Source: Spelaeicoccus albus (GTDB lineage Bacteria; Actinomycetota; Actinomycetes; Actinomycetales; Brevibacteriaceae). Taken from it: DNA of 64,000 nt. A program made the position numbers and the translations under genes. The DNA lies in NCBI RefSeq assembly GCF_013409065.1, contig NZ_JACBZP010000001.1, positions 3,606,518-3,670,517 of the forward strand, written 5' to 3'. The notes under the pieces are model-generated. The model saw nothing but the letters and a program-made list of their open reading frames with translations, made no database searches and had not been told where the DNA came from. Shown piece after piece: positions 34,225 to 44,165 of this stretch; the stretch's first letter is position 1; each line of letters begins with the position of its first letter.

Positions 34225-34873
34225 CCGCCACCAGATCCATCACGGCTTGGATTGTCTCTTCCAACGTCAAGGACGACGAGTCGAGAGTGTGCACGCCGTC
34301 CGATGCCGTTTCGAACGTGGCCACCGTGGAATCCTTGGCGTCGCGCCCGACGATCGACTCGCGGGTAGCGGCCAGCGAGTCGGCGTCCGCCGTGCCGTGC
34401 AATTCCCGGGCGCGACGGGCCAGCCGCGCCTCCTCGCGGGCAGTGAGCAGCAGGCGCACCTCGGCGTCCGGCGCCACGACGGTGGTGATGTCGCGGCCTT
34501 CGGCGACGATCCCCGGTTCGGCATGCTCGGCGATCAGCCGCCGCTGCTCGGCGATCAGCAGCGTGCGAACGTCCAGATTGGTGGCCACCTTGCTGACGGC
34601 GGACGTCACGCGGTCTTCGCGGATCGCCGTGGTCACGTCGCGGCCGTTCACGGCTATGGATTCGTGGTCCGGGTCGGTGCCGGGCTCGAGTTCGGCCGAC
34701 CGGATCAAGGCGGTGACTTCGTCGTCGTCGGTGACGCCGCGATCGAGCATGAGCCAGCAGGCGGCCCGGTACATGGCGCCGGTGTCCAGGTACGCATAGC
34801 CGAGGCGGGAAGCGACCGCGCGGGAGACGCTGGATTTTCCGGACCCGCTGGGGCCGTCGATGGCAATTTTCAT
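34208..34873 (-). CDS. cmk: (d)CMP kinase
   Basis: This kinase phosphorylates CMP and dCMP to the diphosphates with ATP. The N-terminal [19 protein letters not shown] carries the P-loop, followed by AYLDTGAMYRA, EGRDITTVVAPDAEV and a lid region rich in Arg (AREEARLARRARE). Its 221 residues are standard. It lies 19 bases after tyrA and overlaps plsC. Confidence 0.95.
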   Translation of the reverse strand: MKIAIDGPSGSGKSSVSRAVASRLGYAYLDTGAMYRAACWLMLDRGVTDDDEVTALIRSAELEPGTDPDHESIAVNGRDVTTAIREDRVTSAVSKVATNLDVRTLLIAEQRRLIAEHAEPGIVAEGRDITTVVAPDAEVRLLLTAREEARLARRARELHGTADADSLAATRESIVGRDAKDSTVATFETASDGVHTLDSSSLTLEETIQAVMDLVADAHED

Positions 34874-34892
34874 TCTCGTTGTTCTCTTTCGG

Positions 34893-36020
34893 TTATTCGG
34901 GTACGTTCCATCCGCGGGCGCGGAGCTCGTCGATCATGGGCCCGCGCTCGGCCGGAAGGACCGACACCTCGGCCAGTCCGTACTGCTGCCCGTTGGCGTG
35001 CTCGAGCTGCAAGTCTTCAATGTTGATGCCCGCCTCGCCCATCTCGGTGAACAGCCGGCCCAACATGCCGGGCCGGTCCTCGACCAGCACCGTCACGGTG
35101 GCGTAGCTGGTCGGCGCGGCACCGTGCTTGCCCGGGATCCGCGCATGCCCGTCGTTGCCGGCCACGAACGCGCCGGCCAGCACGCCAAGCGATCCGGACG
35201 TGCTGCCGAGGGCGTCGATCACCGTGTCGAGCTCACCGCGCACTTCTTCCAGCACGATGCGCACCTGCTCGGAATTCGCGGTGAGGATTTGTGTCCACAG
35301 CGCCGGGTCGCTGGCAGCGATCCGAGTCACGTCGCGCAGACCCTGGCCCGCCAGTGCAACCGATTCGACCGGTGCGTCGTTGAGGCGGGACGCCGTGAGA
35401 GTCGCCATCACTTGCGGCACGTGGGACACGCGCGCGACGGCCGAGTCGTGTTCGTCCGCGTCGAGTTCGACGACTGCGGCGCCCACTCGCCGGGCGAGTT
35501 CGACGATGCGTTCGTGGTCGGCGTCGGCGGTATGCGGGCCGGTGCAGACGACCCACGGGCGGCCGGCGAACAGGTCGGCCCGGGCCGCAATCGGTCCGCT
35601 CTTTTCCCGGCCCGCCATGGGGTGGGAGCCCACGTATCGGGCCAGATCCGTCCGGCTCAACTGCCCGCCGTCCACGAAACCGCGCAACGCCGTGCGGATG
35701 TGGCCTTTCACGCTGGCCACGTCCGTGACTGTGGCATGCGGGTGGAGAGTGAGCTCGCGGGCGACCAGATGCGCCGTCACGTCGGGCGGAACGGCGATGA
35801 CCACGAGGTCGGGCGTCATGTCGCCGGCGTCCGCAAGAGGGCGTCCGGCGCCGAGGTCGCACGCGAGCGCTTCGGCGGTCGGCGACGCGTCGGTCAGCCA
35901 AACGTCGATGCCCTGGCGCGTCAGCGCCAGGCCGACGGAAGCTCCCAGCAGGCCTGCGCCAACGATCTTGACGTGCTTGTCGGCATGCGGCAGCCCGGCG
36001 GAGTCAGCGGGAAGCGTCAT
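34893..36020 (-). CDS. tyrA: Prephenate dehydrogenase
   Basis: This is an NAD(P)+-dependent oxidative decarboxylase giving 4-hydroxyphenylpyruvate for tyrosine. A Rossmann motif VGAGLLGASVGLAL is at about residues 21-34 and the GSHPMAGREKSG motif near 130. A C-terminal ACT domain (VTVLVEDRPGMLGRLFTEMG, about 300-319) is likely to mediate feedback by tyrosine. Its 375 residues fit the ACT-containing form. The start codon directly abuts the TAG of the upstream pseudouridine synthase gene. Confidence 0.93.
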   Translation of the reverse strand: MTLPADSAGLPHADKHVKIVGAGLLGASVGLALTRQGIDVWLTDASPTAEALACDLGAGRPLADAGDMTPDLVVIAVPPDVTAHLVARELTLHPHATVTDVASVKGHIRTALRGFVDGGQLSRTDLARYVGSHPMAGREKSGPIAARADLFAGRPWVVCTGPHTADADHERIVELARRVGAAVVELDADEHDSAVARVSHVPQVMATLTASRLNDAPVESVALAGQGLRDVTRIAASDPALWTQILTANSEQVRIVLEEVRGELDTVIDALGSTSGSLGVLAGAFVAGNDGHARIPGKHGAAPTSYATVTVLVEDRPGMLGRLFTEMGEAGINIEDLQLEHANGQQYGLAEVSVLPAERGPMIDELRARGWNVPE

Positions 36021-36866
36021 CTACATGCCCACTTCTCGCTTCAAGGTGCCGACCTCGGTGCGGTTCAAGGTCCGCAGGGTGGCCGGCCGCTGATCGCCGA
36101 GCCGGATCGGGCCCATCGTGGTGCGCACCAGGCTGAGCACGGGGTACCCGACGGCATCCAGCATGCGGCGTACCACCCGGTTCTTGCCCGAGTGCAAGGT
36201 CACCTCGACGAGTGCGTAGCCGGGCGTCGAGTCGACGAGCTTGAACGAATCGACGTGTGCGACGCCGTCGTCGAGGTCGACGCCGTCGCGCAGCTGCTTA
36301 CCGACGTCCTTGGCCACCGGCCCGCGCACCTTGGCAAGGTAGGTCTTGGGCACTTCGTACGACGGGTGCGTCAGCCGGTGCGACAGTTCGCCGTCGTTCG
36401 TCACGAGCAGCAGGCCCTCGGTTTCGGCATCGAGCCGGCCCACGTGGAACAGCCGTTCGGGACGGTCGGTGAGAAAGTCGCCGAGGCACGGGCGCCCGTC
36501 GGGGTCTTCCATGGTGGTCAGCACGCCTTTCGGCTTGTTGAACACGAAGTAGACCTGTTTGTCGTCGGTTTGGATGGGCAGCCCGTCGACGGCGATGCGC
36601 ACGCGGTTCGGATCGACGCGGACGCCGAGTTCGCGCACCTGCGCGTCGTCCACGCTCACGCGCCCGTCGGCAATCAGTTGTTCGCACGAGCGCCGCGAGC
36701 CGTAGCCGGCCGCCGCGAGCAGTTTTTGCAGCCGGACGCCGTCCGGGTCGTGGACGTCGACGGACGGCGTCGCCGGCGCGGCGCGTCGCTGGGCCCGGCT
36801 CGGGCGGCGTGTCGGCCCTCCGGGGCGCCGGGCACCGCGCGGGTTGGGCCGGTTTGGAGTGGCCAT
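36021..36866 (-). CDS. rRNA pseudouridine synthase (RluB/RsuA family)
   Basis: This enzyme isomerises uridine to pseudouridine in rRNA, probably in 23S RNA as RluB does. An S4 RNA-binding domain (VRLQKLLAAAGYGSRRSCEQ) follows a basic, Pro/Arg-rich N-terminal tail of about 40 residues. The catalytic Asp is in GRLDAETEGLLL, and PKTYLAKVRG is a further family segment. Its 281 residues are normal for actinobacteria. Its start overlaps the scpB stop by one base (TGATG). Confidence 0.92.
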   Translation of the reverse strand: MATPNRPNPRGARRPGGPTRRPSRAQRRAAPATPSVDVHDPDGVRLQKLLAAAGYGSRRSCEQLIADGRVSVDDAQVRELGVRVDPNRVRIAVDGLPIQTDDKQVYFVFNKPKGVLTTMEDPDGRPCLGDFLTDRPERLFHVGRLDAETEGLLLVTNDGELSHRLTHPSYEVPKTYLAKVRGPVAKDVGKQLRDGVDLDDGVAHVDSFKLVDSTPGYALVEVTLHSGKNRVVRRMLDAVGYPVLSLVRTTMGPIRLGDQRPATLRTLNRTEVGTLKREVGM

Positions 36867-37528
36867 CAGAATTCCTCGTTCATGTCGTCGGGTAGGTAGG
36901 GGGCGAGCTTGGGCAGCTCGTCGAGACTTTCCAGGCCCATCCGTTCAAGGAATTCGCCGGTCGTCCCGTAGAGATTCGCGCCGGACTCCTCGGCCGTGCC
37001 GACCTCCTCGATCAGACCGCGGCTGACGAGCGTGCGGACGACGCCGTCAACGCTCACGCCGCGGATCGCCGAGATCCGTGCGCGGGACACGGGCTGACGG
37101 TATGCGACGACTGCCAACGTCTCCAGTGCCGCCTGGGACAGTTTCGCACTTTGTCCGTCCAGCACATAACCGGCGAGGACGTCGTGGAACTCGGCACGCG
37201 AGTAAATACGCCAGCCGCCGGCCAGTCGGCGCAGCTCGAATCCGCGCGGGCGTCCGGAGCCGGACGTCGGATCGGCGCCGTCGTAGTCGGCAACGAGTTC
37301 GGCCACGAGAGTTTCGACCCTGTCGACCGGAAGGGCCAACGCGGAGGCCAGCCGGAGCTCGGTCATGGGTTCTTCGGCAATGATCAGCAGGGCTTCCAGC
37401 GCGGCAAGCGCTCCCCCGGGCAGCACGTCGAGGTCGAGACCTTCTTGGGCGGTGCCGTCGGCCATTTCGGCACTGTCGGCCGCGTCGGCCCGGGTTCGGT
37501 CGAGCCGGGTCTGGTCGGTGTCAGTCAT
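36866..37528 (-). CDS. scpB: Segregation and condensation protein B
   Basis: This is a component of the SMC-ScpAB condensin that organises the chromosome. Two winged-helix domains are seen: ALEALLIIAEEPMTELRLASAL, and LSQAALETLAVVAYRQPVSRARI with SRGLIEEVG. GGWRIYSRAEF is typical of ScpB. The start is ATG 37528, overlapping scpA by eight bases; a longer reading of 20 codons is antisense-free but has no support. The N-terminal extension before the first domain is acidic. Confidence 0.93.
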   Translation of the reverse strand: MTDTDQTRLDRTRADAADSAEMADGTAQEGLDLDVLPGGALAALEALLIIAEEPMTELRLASALALPVDRVETLVAELVADYDGADPTSGSGRPRGFELRRLAGGWRIYSRAEFHDVLAGYVLDGQSAKLSQAALETLAVVAYRQPVSRARISAIRGVSVDGVVRTLVSRGLIEEVGTAEESGANLYGTTGEFLERMGLESLDELPKLAPYLPDDMNEEF

Positions 37529-38432
37529 TGTCCGTCGGTCCTGGGTCGGCAGTGGGGCTCTCGTCGGCGTTTTCAGCGGTTTCCGCATTGTCGGCCGTTT
37601 CGGACGATGCGTCGAATTCGTCGAACTTATCCGTGTTGACGGTGTCGGCCGGGCCGCGCAGCCGGATTGTCAGTTCGCCGAGCGCGGCGGCCTGGTCGAA
37701 CGAGATGGCCGCGTCACGGTAGAGCTCGAGCAGCGCCAAGAACCGCACGACCACGACCAGGGAGTTGTCGGCGTCGGCGACCAGCCGCCGGAACGACAAC
37801 GTCTTGCCTTCGTGACGGTCGAGACGTGCCACGATTGTCTTCGCCTCGTCGCGCACGCTGACGGCGGGAGCGTGCAGGTGTTCGAGTCCGACCTCGGCCG
37901 GGCCCTTGGGCGTCAACGCCCGGGCGGCAAGGGCCGCGAGCGCGTCCGGAGTCACGTTCATGACCAGGTCCGGCAAGAGCTCGGCCAACTGCGGCTCGAG
38001 CGGCACGGCACGGGGGCTGCGACGCGAACCGTTTTCGAGCGCGGCGGCCAGATCGGACGCGACGTCCTTGAACGCCCGGTATTGCAAGAGCCGGGCAAAG
38101 AGCAGGTCGCGCGCTTCCAGCAGGGCGATGTCCTCGTCGTCCTCGACCTCGCCGGCCGGCAGCAGCCGTGCCGCCTTCAAGTCGAGCAATGTGGCCGCAA
38201 CGACCAGGAACTGGCTTGTCTCGTCGAGCGCCGCGACCCCGGCGGACTTGATGTACTCGATGAACTCGTCGGTGACGGCGGCCAGCGCGACCTCGGTGAT
38301 GTCGAGCTGGTGTTTGCCGATGAGCCCGAGGAGCAGATCAAAGGGCCCGGAGAAGTTCTCCAGGTGGACTTCGAATGCGTCGAGCGCCGAGGAATCGTCG
38401 GTCTCCGTCAGCGGCATGACGGAAGCGGCCAT
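37521..38432 (-). CDS. scpA: Segregation and condensation protein A
   Basis: This is the kleisin subunit of the SMC-ScpAB complex, bridging the SMC heads. FEVHLENFSGPFDLLLGLIGKHQLDITEVALA is the diagnostic N-terminal domain. LVVAATLLDLKAARLLP and a C-terminal winged helix (IVARLDRHEGKTLSFRRLVAD) follow. The acidic low-complexity tail of about 30 residues is variable in this family. The ATG overlaps the parA stop by one base. Confidence 0.94.
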   Translation of the reverse strand: MAASVMPLTETDDSSALDAFEVHLENFSGPFDLLLGLIGKHQLDITEVALAAVTDEFIEYIKSAGVAALDETSQFLVVAATLLDLKAARLLPAGEVEDDEDIALLEARDLLFARLLQYRAFKDVASDLAAALENGSRRSPRAVPLEPQLAELLPDLVMNVTPDALAALAARALTPKGPAEVGLEHLHAPAVSVRDEAKTIVARLDRHEGKTLSFRRLVADADNSLVVVVRFLALLELYRDAAISFDQAAALGELTIRLRGPADTVNTDKFDEFDASSETADNAETAENADESPTADPGPTDND

Positions 38433-39310
38433 TAGGGAGCGCCGCCCCGGGCGATGAGTTCGCGCGCCAACGAGCGATACGCCTCGGCGCCGGTGTGCGA
38501 CGGCGCATAGGAGAGGATCGACTCGGCGGCGACCGATGCGTCCGGGAACTTGACCGTCCTGTTGATCACCGTGTCGAACACGCGGTCGCCGAAGGCCTCG
38601 ACGACACGGGCCACGACCTCTTTGGAGTGCAGCGTGCGACTGTCGTACATGGTGGCCAGGATGCCGTCGATGTTCAAACGCGGGTTCAGGCGGTCTTGCA
38701 CTTTTTCAATTGTTTCAACGAGCAGGGCGACGCCGCGCAAAGCGAAGAACTCGCATTCGAGCGGGATGATCACGCCGTGCGATGCCGTCAGCGCGTTCAC
38801 GGTGAGCAGGCCGAGGGACGGCTGGCAGTCGATCAGGACGACATCGTAATTGTCCTCGACCTTGCGCAGCACGCGATCGAGCACCTGTTCGCGGGCGACT
38901 TCGCCGACCAACTGCACTTCCGCGGCCGAGAGGTCGATGTTCGCCGGCAGCACGTCGAGCCCCGGCACGTTCGAGTTCTCGATGACCTCGTTCGGGTCGA
39001 GACGCGAGTTCATCAGCAGGTTGTAGATGGTGGTGTCGAGGTCGTGCGGGTTGACGCCGAGGCCCACGGACAGTGCGCCCTGCGGGTCGAAGTCGACGAG
39101 GAGGACCTTGCGGCCGTAATCGGCAAGAGCGGCCCCGAGATTGATCGTGGACGTCGTCTTGCCGACTCCCCCTTTCTGGTTCACCATCGCCACGACACGA
39201 GCCGGTCCGTGGCTGTCCAAGGGGGCGGGTGCGTCGAACTCGCGCAGCGGCCGGCCCGTCGGGCCGACGGCGGCAACGTCGAGAGATAAATCAGCAGCTT
39301 GGGAGTTCAC
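38432..39310 (-). CDS. ParA/Soj-family ATPase
   Basis: This is a Walker-type partition ATPase of 292 residues. The deviant Walker A KGGVGKTTSTINLGAAL is near residue 44. VLLVDFDPQGALSVGLG, IDCQPSLGLLTVNAL and the Soj-type helix QDRLNPRLNIDGILATMYDSRTLHS follow. It sits upstream of scpA and downstream of xerD, the standard location of the second actinobacterial ParA-like protein, not the oriC-proximal parAB pair. A role in nucleoid organisation with SMC-ScpAB is probable. Confidence 0.9.
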   Translation of the reverse strand: MNSQAADLSLDVAAVGPTGRPLREFDAPAPLDSHGPARVVAMVNQKGGVGKTTSTINLGAALADYGRKVLLVDFDPQGALSVGLGVNPHDLDTTIYNLLMNSRLDPNEVIENSNVPGLDVLPANIDLSAAEVQLVGEVAREQVLDRVLRKVEDNYDVVLIDCQPSLGLLTVNALTASHGVIIPLECEFFALRGVALLVETIEKVQDRLNPRLNIDGILATMYDSRTLHSKEVVARVVEAFGDRVFDTVINRTVKFPDASVAAESILSYAPSHTGAEAYRSLARELIARGGAP

Positions 39311-39320
39311 GTACCCAACC

Positions 39321-40283
39321 CTACCTTTTGCCGGCCCGGGGATGTGCGAGAGCGTAAACCTCGCGGAGCGTATCGGCGCTGACTTTGGTGTAGATCTGCG
39401 TGGTGGTGACCGATGCGTGTCCGAGCAGCTCTTGCACGACGCGCACGTCGGCGCCGCCTTCGAGCAGGTGCGTGGCGAATGAGTGTCGCAGCGTGTGCGG
39501 CGACACGTCGATGGTCAAACCGGCCCGTTCGGCGGCAACGTTCAAGATCGTCCACGCGCTTTGCCGGCTGAGGGTGCCGCCGCGTTTGTTGAGGAAGAGG
39601 CCGGGCACGCGGGTCGCCTTGGCCGGGTTGATCTTTTGCGCCAGCACCGGCCGGCCACGCACCAGATAGTCGTCGACCGCGCGGGCCGCGTACGACCCGA
39701 GCGGCACGATCCGCTCCTTCGACCCTTTGCCGAACAGTCGCACCATCCCGTGGTCGAGGTCGACGTCGTCGATGTGCAGCCCGACGGCCTCGCTGATGCG
39801 CGCACCGGTGCCGTAGAGCACTTCGAGCAACGCCCGGTCGCGCAGCCCGGCCGGGGTGTCGGTGCGGCAGGCTTCCAAGATCGCCTCGACCTGGCCGATG
39901 CCGATGGCCTTGGGCAGTTTGGCGTGCTGGGACGGCGGGTGCACGTCGCCGGCCGGATTGTCCGGGGTGATGCCCTCGTCCGTGAGGAACGCATGGAAGC
40001 CGCGGACTGCGACAACGGCGCGCGCCGCGGACGCCGCCGACAACCGGGGCCGCCCGTCGTCACCGGAGCGGATGATGCTCAAGAATTCCGTGACGTCCTT
40101 TTCGGTCACATCGGCCGGCCGGGCCACGCCGCGGGAGTCCAGCACGCGCACGTAACGTCCCAGGTCGCGGCGGTAGGCCGACACGGTGTTCGTCGACAGG
40201 CCGCGCTCGATGCTCACATGTTGGAGGTAGCCGTCAAGAGCACGGCGCAGCGGCCCGGCGACGGTGCCCGCGTCGTCGGTCAT
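39321..40283 (-). CDS. xerD: Tyrosine recombinase XerD
   Basis: This is a site-specific recombinase resolving chromosome dimers at dif with XerC. The 320-residue protein has the SAM-like N-terminal core-binding domain (LDGYLQHVSIERGLSTNTVSAYRRDL). The full catalytic set is present: Arg 162, Lys 186, His 263, Arg 266, His 289 and Tyr 298 (HTLRHSFATHLLEGG ... LGHASVTTTQIYTKV). ATG 40283 overlaps the NUDIX stop (ATGA). The conserved setting and length mark it as the housekeeping enzyme, not a mobile-element integrase. Confidence 0.93.
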   Translation of the reverse strand: MTDDAGTVAGPLRRALDGYLQHVSIERGLSTNTVSAYRRDLGRYVRVLDSRGVARPADVTEKDVTEFLSIIRSGDDGRPRLSAASAARAVVAVRGFHAFLTDEGITPDNPAGDVHPPSQHAKLPKAIGIGQVEAILEACRTDTPAGLRDRALLEVLYGTGARISEAVGLHIDDVDLDHGMVRLFGKGSKERIVPLGSYAARAVDDYLVRGRPVLAQKINPAKATRVPGLFLNKRGGTLSRQSAWTILNVAAERAGLTIDVSPHTLRHSFATHLLEGGADVRVVQELLGHASVTTTQIYTKVSADTLREVYALAHPRAGKR

Positions 40284-40966
40284 TCCGCCCGGTCGGAAGC
40301 GCCGGGGTCTCGGGACGGGAGCGGCCGAGCCGGCCACGGCGAGTCGGCGGGCCGCAGCGTCGTCCAGCCGCGTCGTTTGGCCGCGGCGGCCGCCAGGGAG
40401 GCGACCACGAGCGTCGGATTGTGCGCGGAGCCCGACAGCACGGCGTCGACGACGTCGTCCAGCGGCACCCAGCCGGTGACGATATCGCGCTCTTCGCCGG
40501 TGCGCTCGTGTTTGTCGGCGTCCGGCACCGGCGTGCAGTCGCGGGCCACGTACACGCGCAGGGCCTCGTCCGAGATGCCCGGCGAGCTGAACCATTCGAC
40601 GAGCAGGTCGAGCCTGCCGACCTCGAGGTCGGCCTCTTCGGCCAGCTCGCGGGCGGCGGCGATGTGCGGAGGTTCGCCGTCGACGTCCAGCAGGCCGGCG
40701 GGCACCTCCCACAGCCGCATGCCGACGGGGTGCCGGTACTGGTTGATGACGAGCACGCGGTCGTCCGCGTCGAGCGCGATGATGCCGACGGCACCGGGGT
40801 GTTGGAGGTATTCGCGTTGCAGCGCGGCGTCGTGGCCGGGCAGCGTGAAGGAATCGACGACCATGTCCGAGATCGCACCGCTGTACGCCGTGCGCCGGGA
40901 GTGCAGTCGGACGTCTTCGTGCGTGTCGGTCATCGGAGCGTCCGACCGGGCCGGCCCGCCGGTCAT
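40280..40966 (-). CDS. NUDIX hydrolase, ADP-ribose pyrophosphatase-like
   Basis: This is a Mg-dependent hydrolase of nucleoside diphosphate linkages, most similar to ADP-ribose pyrophosphatases. [24 protein letters not shown] leads into a NUDIX box [17 protein letters not shown], in which the usual Gly near the end is Asp and the opening spacing is one residue longer. [20 protein letters not shown] is the ADPRase-type continuation. ATG 40966 overlaps the pyrG stop (ATGA); ATG 40933, eleven codons downstream, is an equally possible start. It lies between pyrG and xerD as in many actinobacteria. Confidence 0.85.
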   Translation of the reverse strand: MTGGPARSDAPMTDTHEDVRLHSRRTAYSGAISDMVVDSFTLPGHDAALQREYLQHPGAVGIIALDADDRVLVINQYRHPVGMRLWEVPAGLLDVDGEPPHIAAARELAEEADLEVGRLDLLVEWFSSPGISDEALRVYVARDCTPVPDADKHERTGEERDIVTGWVPLDDVVDAVLSGSAHNPTLVVASLAAAAAKRRGWTTLRPADSPWPARPLPSRDPGASDRAE

Positions 40967-42681
40967 TCGCCGGTGTCCACGAGTTGCGGTTCGACCTCGA
41001 GGAGACGTTCTTCGCGCTGACGGTCGAGCGCTGCGCCGATCAGCCCGGCGAACAGCGGATGCGGACGACCGGGCCGCGAACGCAACTCGGGATGCGCTTG
41101 GGTCGACACGTAGTACGGGTGCTCGTCCGAGGGCAATTCGACGTATTCGACAAGTTGACCGTCCGGGGACGTGCCGGAGATGACGAGTCCTGCCTTGACG
41201 AGCTGGTCGCGGTAGGCGTTGTTGACCTCGTAGCGATGGCGATGCCGTTCCGAGATTGTCGTCACGCCGTACGCACCGGCGACGACGGACCCTTCGGTCA
41301 ACGCCGCCTCGTACAGGCCGAGGCGCATGGTGCCGCCCAAATCGCCGTTGCCGTCGACTATCGACTCCTGTTCGGCCATGGTGGCGATGACGGGCTCGTC
41401 GGTATCGGGCTCGAACTCCGAGGACGACGCCCGCTCGATGCCTGCGACGTTTCGCGCGTATTCGATCACCATGCATTGCAGGCCGAGGCACAACCCGAGG
41501 GTCGGCACGCCGTGTTCGCGGGCGTACCGCAGCGCGCCGAGTTTGCCTTCGATGCCGCGGATGCCGAATCCGCCGGGCACGCACACGCCGTCCATTTCTC
41601 CGAGTTCCTTGGCGGCGCCTTCCGGGGTGGCGCACAAGTCGGAGGCAACCCAGTGGATCTTGACCTTGGCGTTATTGGCGAACCCGCCGGCGCGCAACGC
41701 TTCGGTGACGGACAGGTATGCGTCGGGCAGGTCGACGTATTTGCCGACCAGCGCAATGTCCACGTCATAGGCCGGATGGTGCACGCGGCGCAACAGGTCG
41801 TCCCATTCATCCCATTCGACGTCCTTGAACGGCAGGTCGAGCTTGCGGATCAGGTAGGCGTCGAGCCCGCCGGAATGCAGCACCTTCGGAATGTCGTAGA
41901 TGCTGGGGGCGTCCATGCACGAGATGACCGCTTCGAAATCGACGTCGCACGACGAGCCGATCTTGCGGCGGATGCCGTCGGGCACCTCCCGGTCGGATCG
42001 GCACACGATGGCGTCCGGTTGGATGCCGATCGAGCGCAGCGCGGCGACCGAGTGCTGGGTCGGTTTCGTCTTCAGTTCACCGGACGGGGCAAGATACGGC
42101 ACCAGCGAGACGTGCACGAAGAACACGTTGTCGCGGCCGATGTCCTGGCGGACCTGGCGGGCGGCCTCGAGGAACGGCTGGGATTCGATGTCCCCGACGG
42201 TGCCGCCGATCTCGGTGATGATGACATCGGGCACCGGGCCCTCGACCGGGTTGGTTTGGGCACGCATGCGCGCTTTGATCTCGTCGGTGATGTGCGGGAT
42301 GACCTGCACTGTGTCGCCGAGGTATTCGCCGCGGCGTTCCTTGGCGATGACCGTCGAATAGACCTGCCCGGTCGTGACGTTCGCGCCGGCGTCCAGATTG
42401 CGTCCGAGGAACCGCTCATAGTGGCCGATGTCCAGATCGGTCTCGGCGCCGTCGTCGGTGACGAAGACTTCGCCGTGCTGGAACGGGTTCATGGTGCCGG
42501 GATCGACGTTGAGGTACGGATCCAGCTTCTGCATCGTCACGACGAGGCCGCGCGCAGCAAGCAAATGCCCGAGACTCGAGGCGGTCAAGCCTTTACCAAG
42601 AGACGAAGCGACGCCTCCGGTGACGAAAATATGCCGGGTCTTTTGGGACCCGCTGAGCCGAGGGAGCGTCCTAGTAACCAC
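40963..42681 (-). CDS. pyrG: CTP synthase
   Basis: This enzyme aminates UTP to CTP with glutamine and ATP. It is 572 residues long, starting [19 protein letters not shown]. The synthetase domain carries [20 protein letters not shown] and [17 protein letters not shown]. The C-terminal glutaminase domain has VPGGFGIRG, the nucleophile Cys in [12 protein letters not shown], and the late His/Glu region [13 protein letters not shown] 42681 has only a weak purine stretch upstream. It is preceded by a glycosyltransferase gene with an 11-base gap. Confidence 0.96.
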   Translation of the reverse strand: MVTRTLPRLSGSQKTRHIFVTGGVASSLGKGLTASSLGHLLAARGLVVTMQKLDPYLNVDPGTMNPFQHGEVFVTDDGAETDLDIGHYERFLGRNLDAGANVTTGQVYSTVIAKERRGEYLGDTVQVIPHITDEIKARMRAQTNPVEGPVPDVIITEIGGTVGDIESQPFLEAARQVRQDIGRDNVFFVHVSLVPYLAPSGELKTKPTQHSVAALRSIGIQPDAIVCRSDREVPDGIRRKIGSSCDVDFEAVISCMDAPSIYDIPKVLHSGGLDAYLIRKLDLPFKDVEWDEWDDLLRRVHHPAYDVDIALVGKYVDLPDAYLSVTEALRAGGFANNAKVKIHWVASDLCATPEGAAKELGEMDGVCVPGGFGIRGIEGKLGALRYAREHGVPTLGLCLGLQCMVIEYARNVAGIERASSSEFEPDTDEPVIATMAEQESIVDGNGDLGGTMRLGLYEAALTEGSVVAGAYGVTTISERHRHRYEVNNAYRDQLVKAGLVISGTSPDGQLVEYVELPSDEHPYYVSTQAHPELRSRPGRPHPLFAGLIGAALDRQREERLLEVEPQLVDTGE

Positions 42682-42692
42682 GGGCTTTAACT

Positions 42693-43967
42693 CTACCAGT
42701 TCCCGCCGGTCGACTGCCGCGCCAGTTTTCTCTTTGCGGCGCGTCGACTTCGTCCGCCGTCCACTGCCTCGCGGTACACGCGCACCAATTGGCCCACCAC
42801 GTCGTGCGACGGAGCCGACCCCAACACTCGGGAGCGGGCTTCGATTGCGGCCACGCCGCGACGCTGGGGGTTGGCCAGTAGCGCGCCCACCGCATCGATG
42901 ACGCCGTCGACATCGCCTTCGGCGACCTGTGCGGCCGCGGAACCGAACCGGTGCCGGCCGAGCCTCCCGATCGACACGATCGGCCGGGTCAGCTGCATGA
43001 TCTGATCGGCGTCGAGCACCGAGAGCTTGTCGGTGGCCAGCACGACGTCCGCCGCGCTCAGCACGTCCACGGCGTCCGACTCGTCGACGACAAGGACCGG
43101 CGCGTCGTGTTCGTGCACTTCGTCCTTGAGCGCCGGCTTGAAACTGCCGTCGCCGGCAAGGGCCAGCACGACGTTAAATTCGGGACGCCGGTTCGAGAAT
43201 TCGCGGGCGGCGGCCAGCAAGGTCTTCAATCCGTTGTTCTCGGTCAGCGCGGCAGTTGACGCCAGCAGCCACGTGCCGTCGGAAACGCCGAGGCTTTCGT
43301 GCACTTCGCTGCGGCTGCGCGTCGGGCTGAGCGAGGTGACGGCGTCCGCGACCGGCAGCAGCGCGCGCTCGGTGATCGGCACGGACCGGAATCGCTCGAC
43401 CACCGATGCCGTGGCGCCCAAGACGGCGGTGGCGCGGCTGGAGATCAGCATGCCGGCGGTCATGTCGCGGTCGTTGACGGCGCCGGTGCGCTGCCGGGGA
43501 ACCGTGACGACGATCTTCGGGCGCACCCGGGCGGGCAGTCCCGTTGTGGCGAGGATCGACAAGGCGGCCGCGTGCAGGCCGTGCGCGTGCACAATGTCTT
43601 GTTCCGGGAACATGCGGTGCAACCGCCAGACGGTGCCGGGGTCCTTGAAGGGGTTGATGTGCGCCGACACGCGGGTTTCCAGGATCCGGTAGCCCAGGTT
43701 CGGCAACGCGTTCTTCGACAGGTCGATCACCTGCTCGTACGTGTCCTCGGAATCAACGCCGTCTCTTTGCCCGACGACGTGTAGCACACTGTAGATTTTG
43801 CCGCCCGCACGGGCAGGTTCCGCGGGGGCTTCGGGCGTGGGGTCCTCGCCCACTGACGCCAGGACAGGGTCTCGTTCCGTCGACCGGCTCTCGAGCGTAT
43901 TCTCCTCGACGGTTGCCGGTCCGTTGTCCTTCTGCTCAGCACCGATCTGCTCATCGAACTGAGCCAT
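42693..43967 (-). CDS. Glycosyltransferase (GT-B fold, family 4-like)
   Basis: This is a 424-residue glycosyltransferase-like protein. An acidic, low-complexity N-terminus of about 60 residues is followed by [30 protein letters not shown] (acceptor-side domain), and a nucleotide-sugar side with [30 protein letters not shown] and [14 protein letters not shown]. The usual EX7E donor motif is not clear: the corresponding region reads [14 protein letters not shown], so donor binding may differ. Gene order next to pyrG suggests an envelope role. The start is ATG 43967; the upstream in-frame GTG has no support. Confidence 0.7.
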   Translation of the reverse strand: MAQFDEQIGAEQKDNGPATVEENTLESRSTERDPVLASVGEDPTPEAPAEPARAGGKIYSVLHVVGQRDGVDSEDTYEQVIDLSKNALPNLGYRILETRVSAHINPFKDPGTVWRLHRMFPEQDIVHAHGLHAAALSILATTGLPARVRPKIVVTVPRQRTGAVNDRDMTAGMLISSRATAVLGATASVVERFRSVPITERALLPVADAVTSLSPTRSRSEVHESLGVSDGTWLLASTAALTENNGLKTLLAAAREFSNRRPEFNVVLALAGDGSFKPALKDEVHEHDAPVLVVDESDAVDVLSAADVVLATDKLSVLDADQIMQLTRPIVSIGRLGRHRFGSAAAQVAEGDVDGVIDAVGALLANPQRRGVAAIEARSRVLGSAPSHDVVGQLVRVYREAVDGGRSRRAAKRKLARQSTGGNW

Positions 43968-44114
43968 TCCAGCCGCCTTCCTGGGGGTATCGCGATCCTC
44001 TATGACTACGCTATCGCAGCCGGTAAAACTTTGCCTCGCCCACACGCGGAATACTGCTCACAACTCGGCAACGTTTCGCCGGCGGCACCCTCCGCTCGAC
44101 CCCTCCGCGCGGAA

Positions 44115-44145
44115 CGGCCGGCCGCTCACGCGGAGCGGCCGGCCG
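44115..44145 (-). terminator. GC-rich hairpin downstream of the peptide transporter operon
   Basis: CGGCCGGCCGCT (44115-44126) is perfectly inverted at 44134-44145 with a seven-base loop, starting 20 bases after the stop of the peptide-binding protein gene. A 12-bp stem is strong, but no T run follows on the exit side. It separates the transporter operon from the glycosyltransferase-pyrG unit. Confidence 0.4.
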
Positions 44146-44165
44146 GAAACCCGGTCGCGAGCCGG

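Noticed and set aside
39321-40283. XerD as an integrase of a mobile element or of the repeat-bracketed module
   Set aside because: It is in the conserved pyrG-nudix-xerD-parA-scpA order, is full length and lies 10 kb from the module, so it is the housekeeping recombinase.
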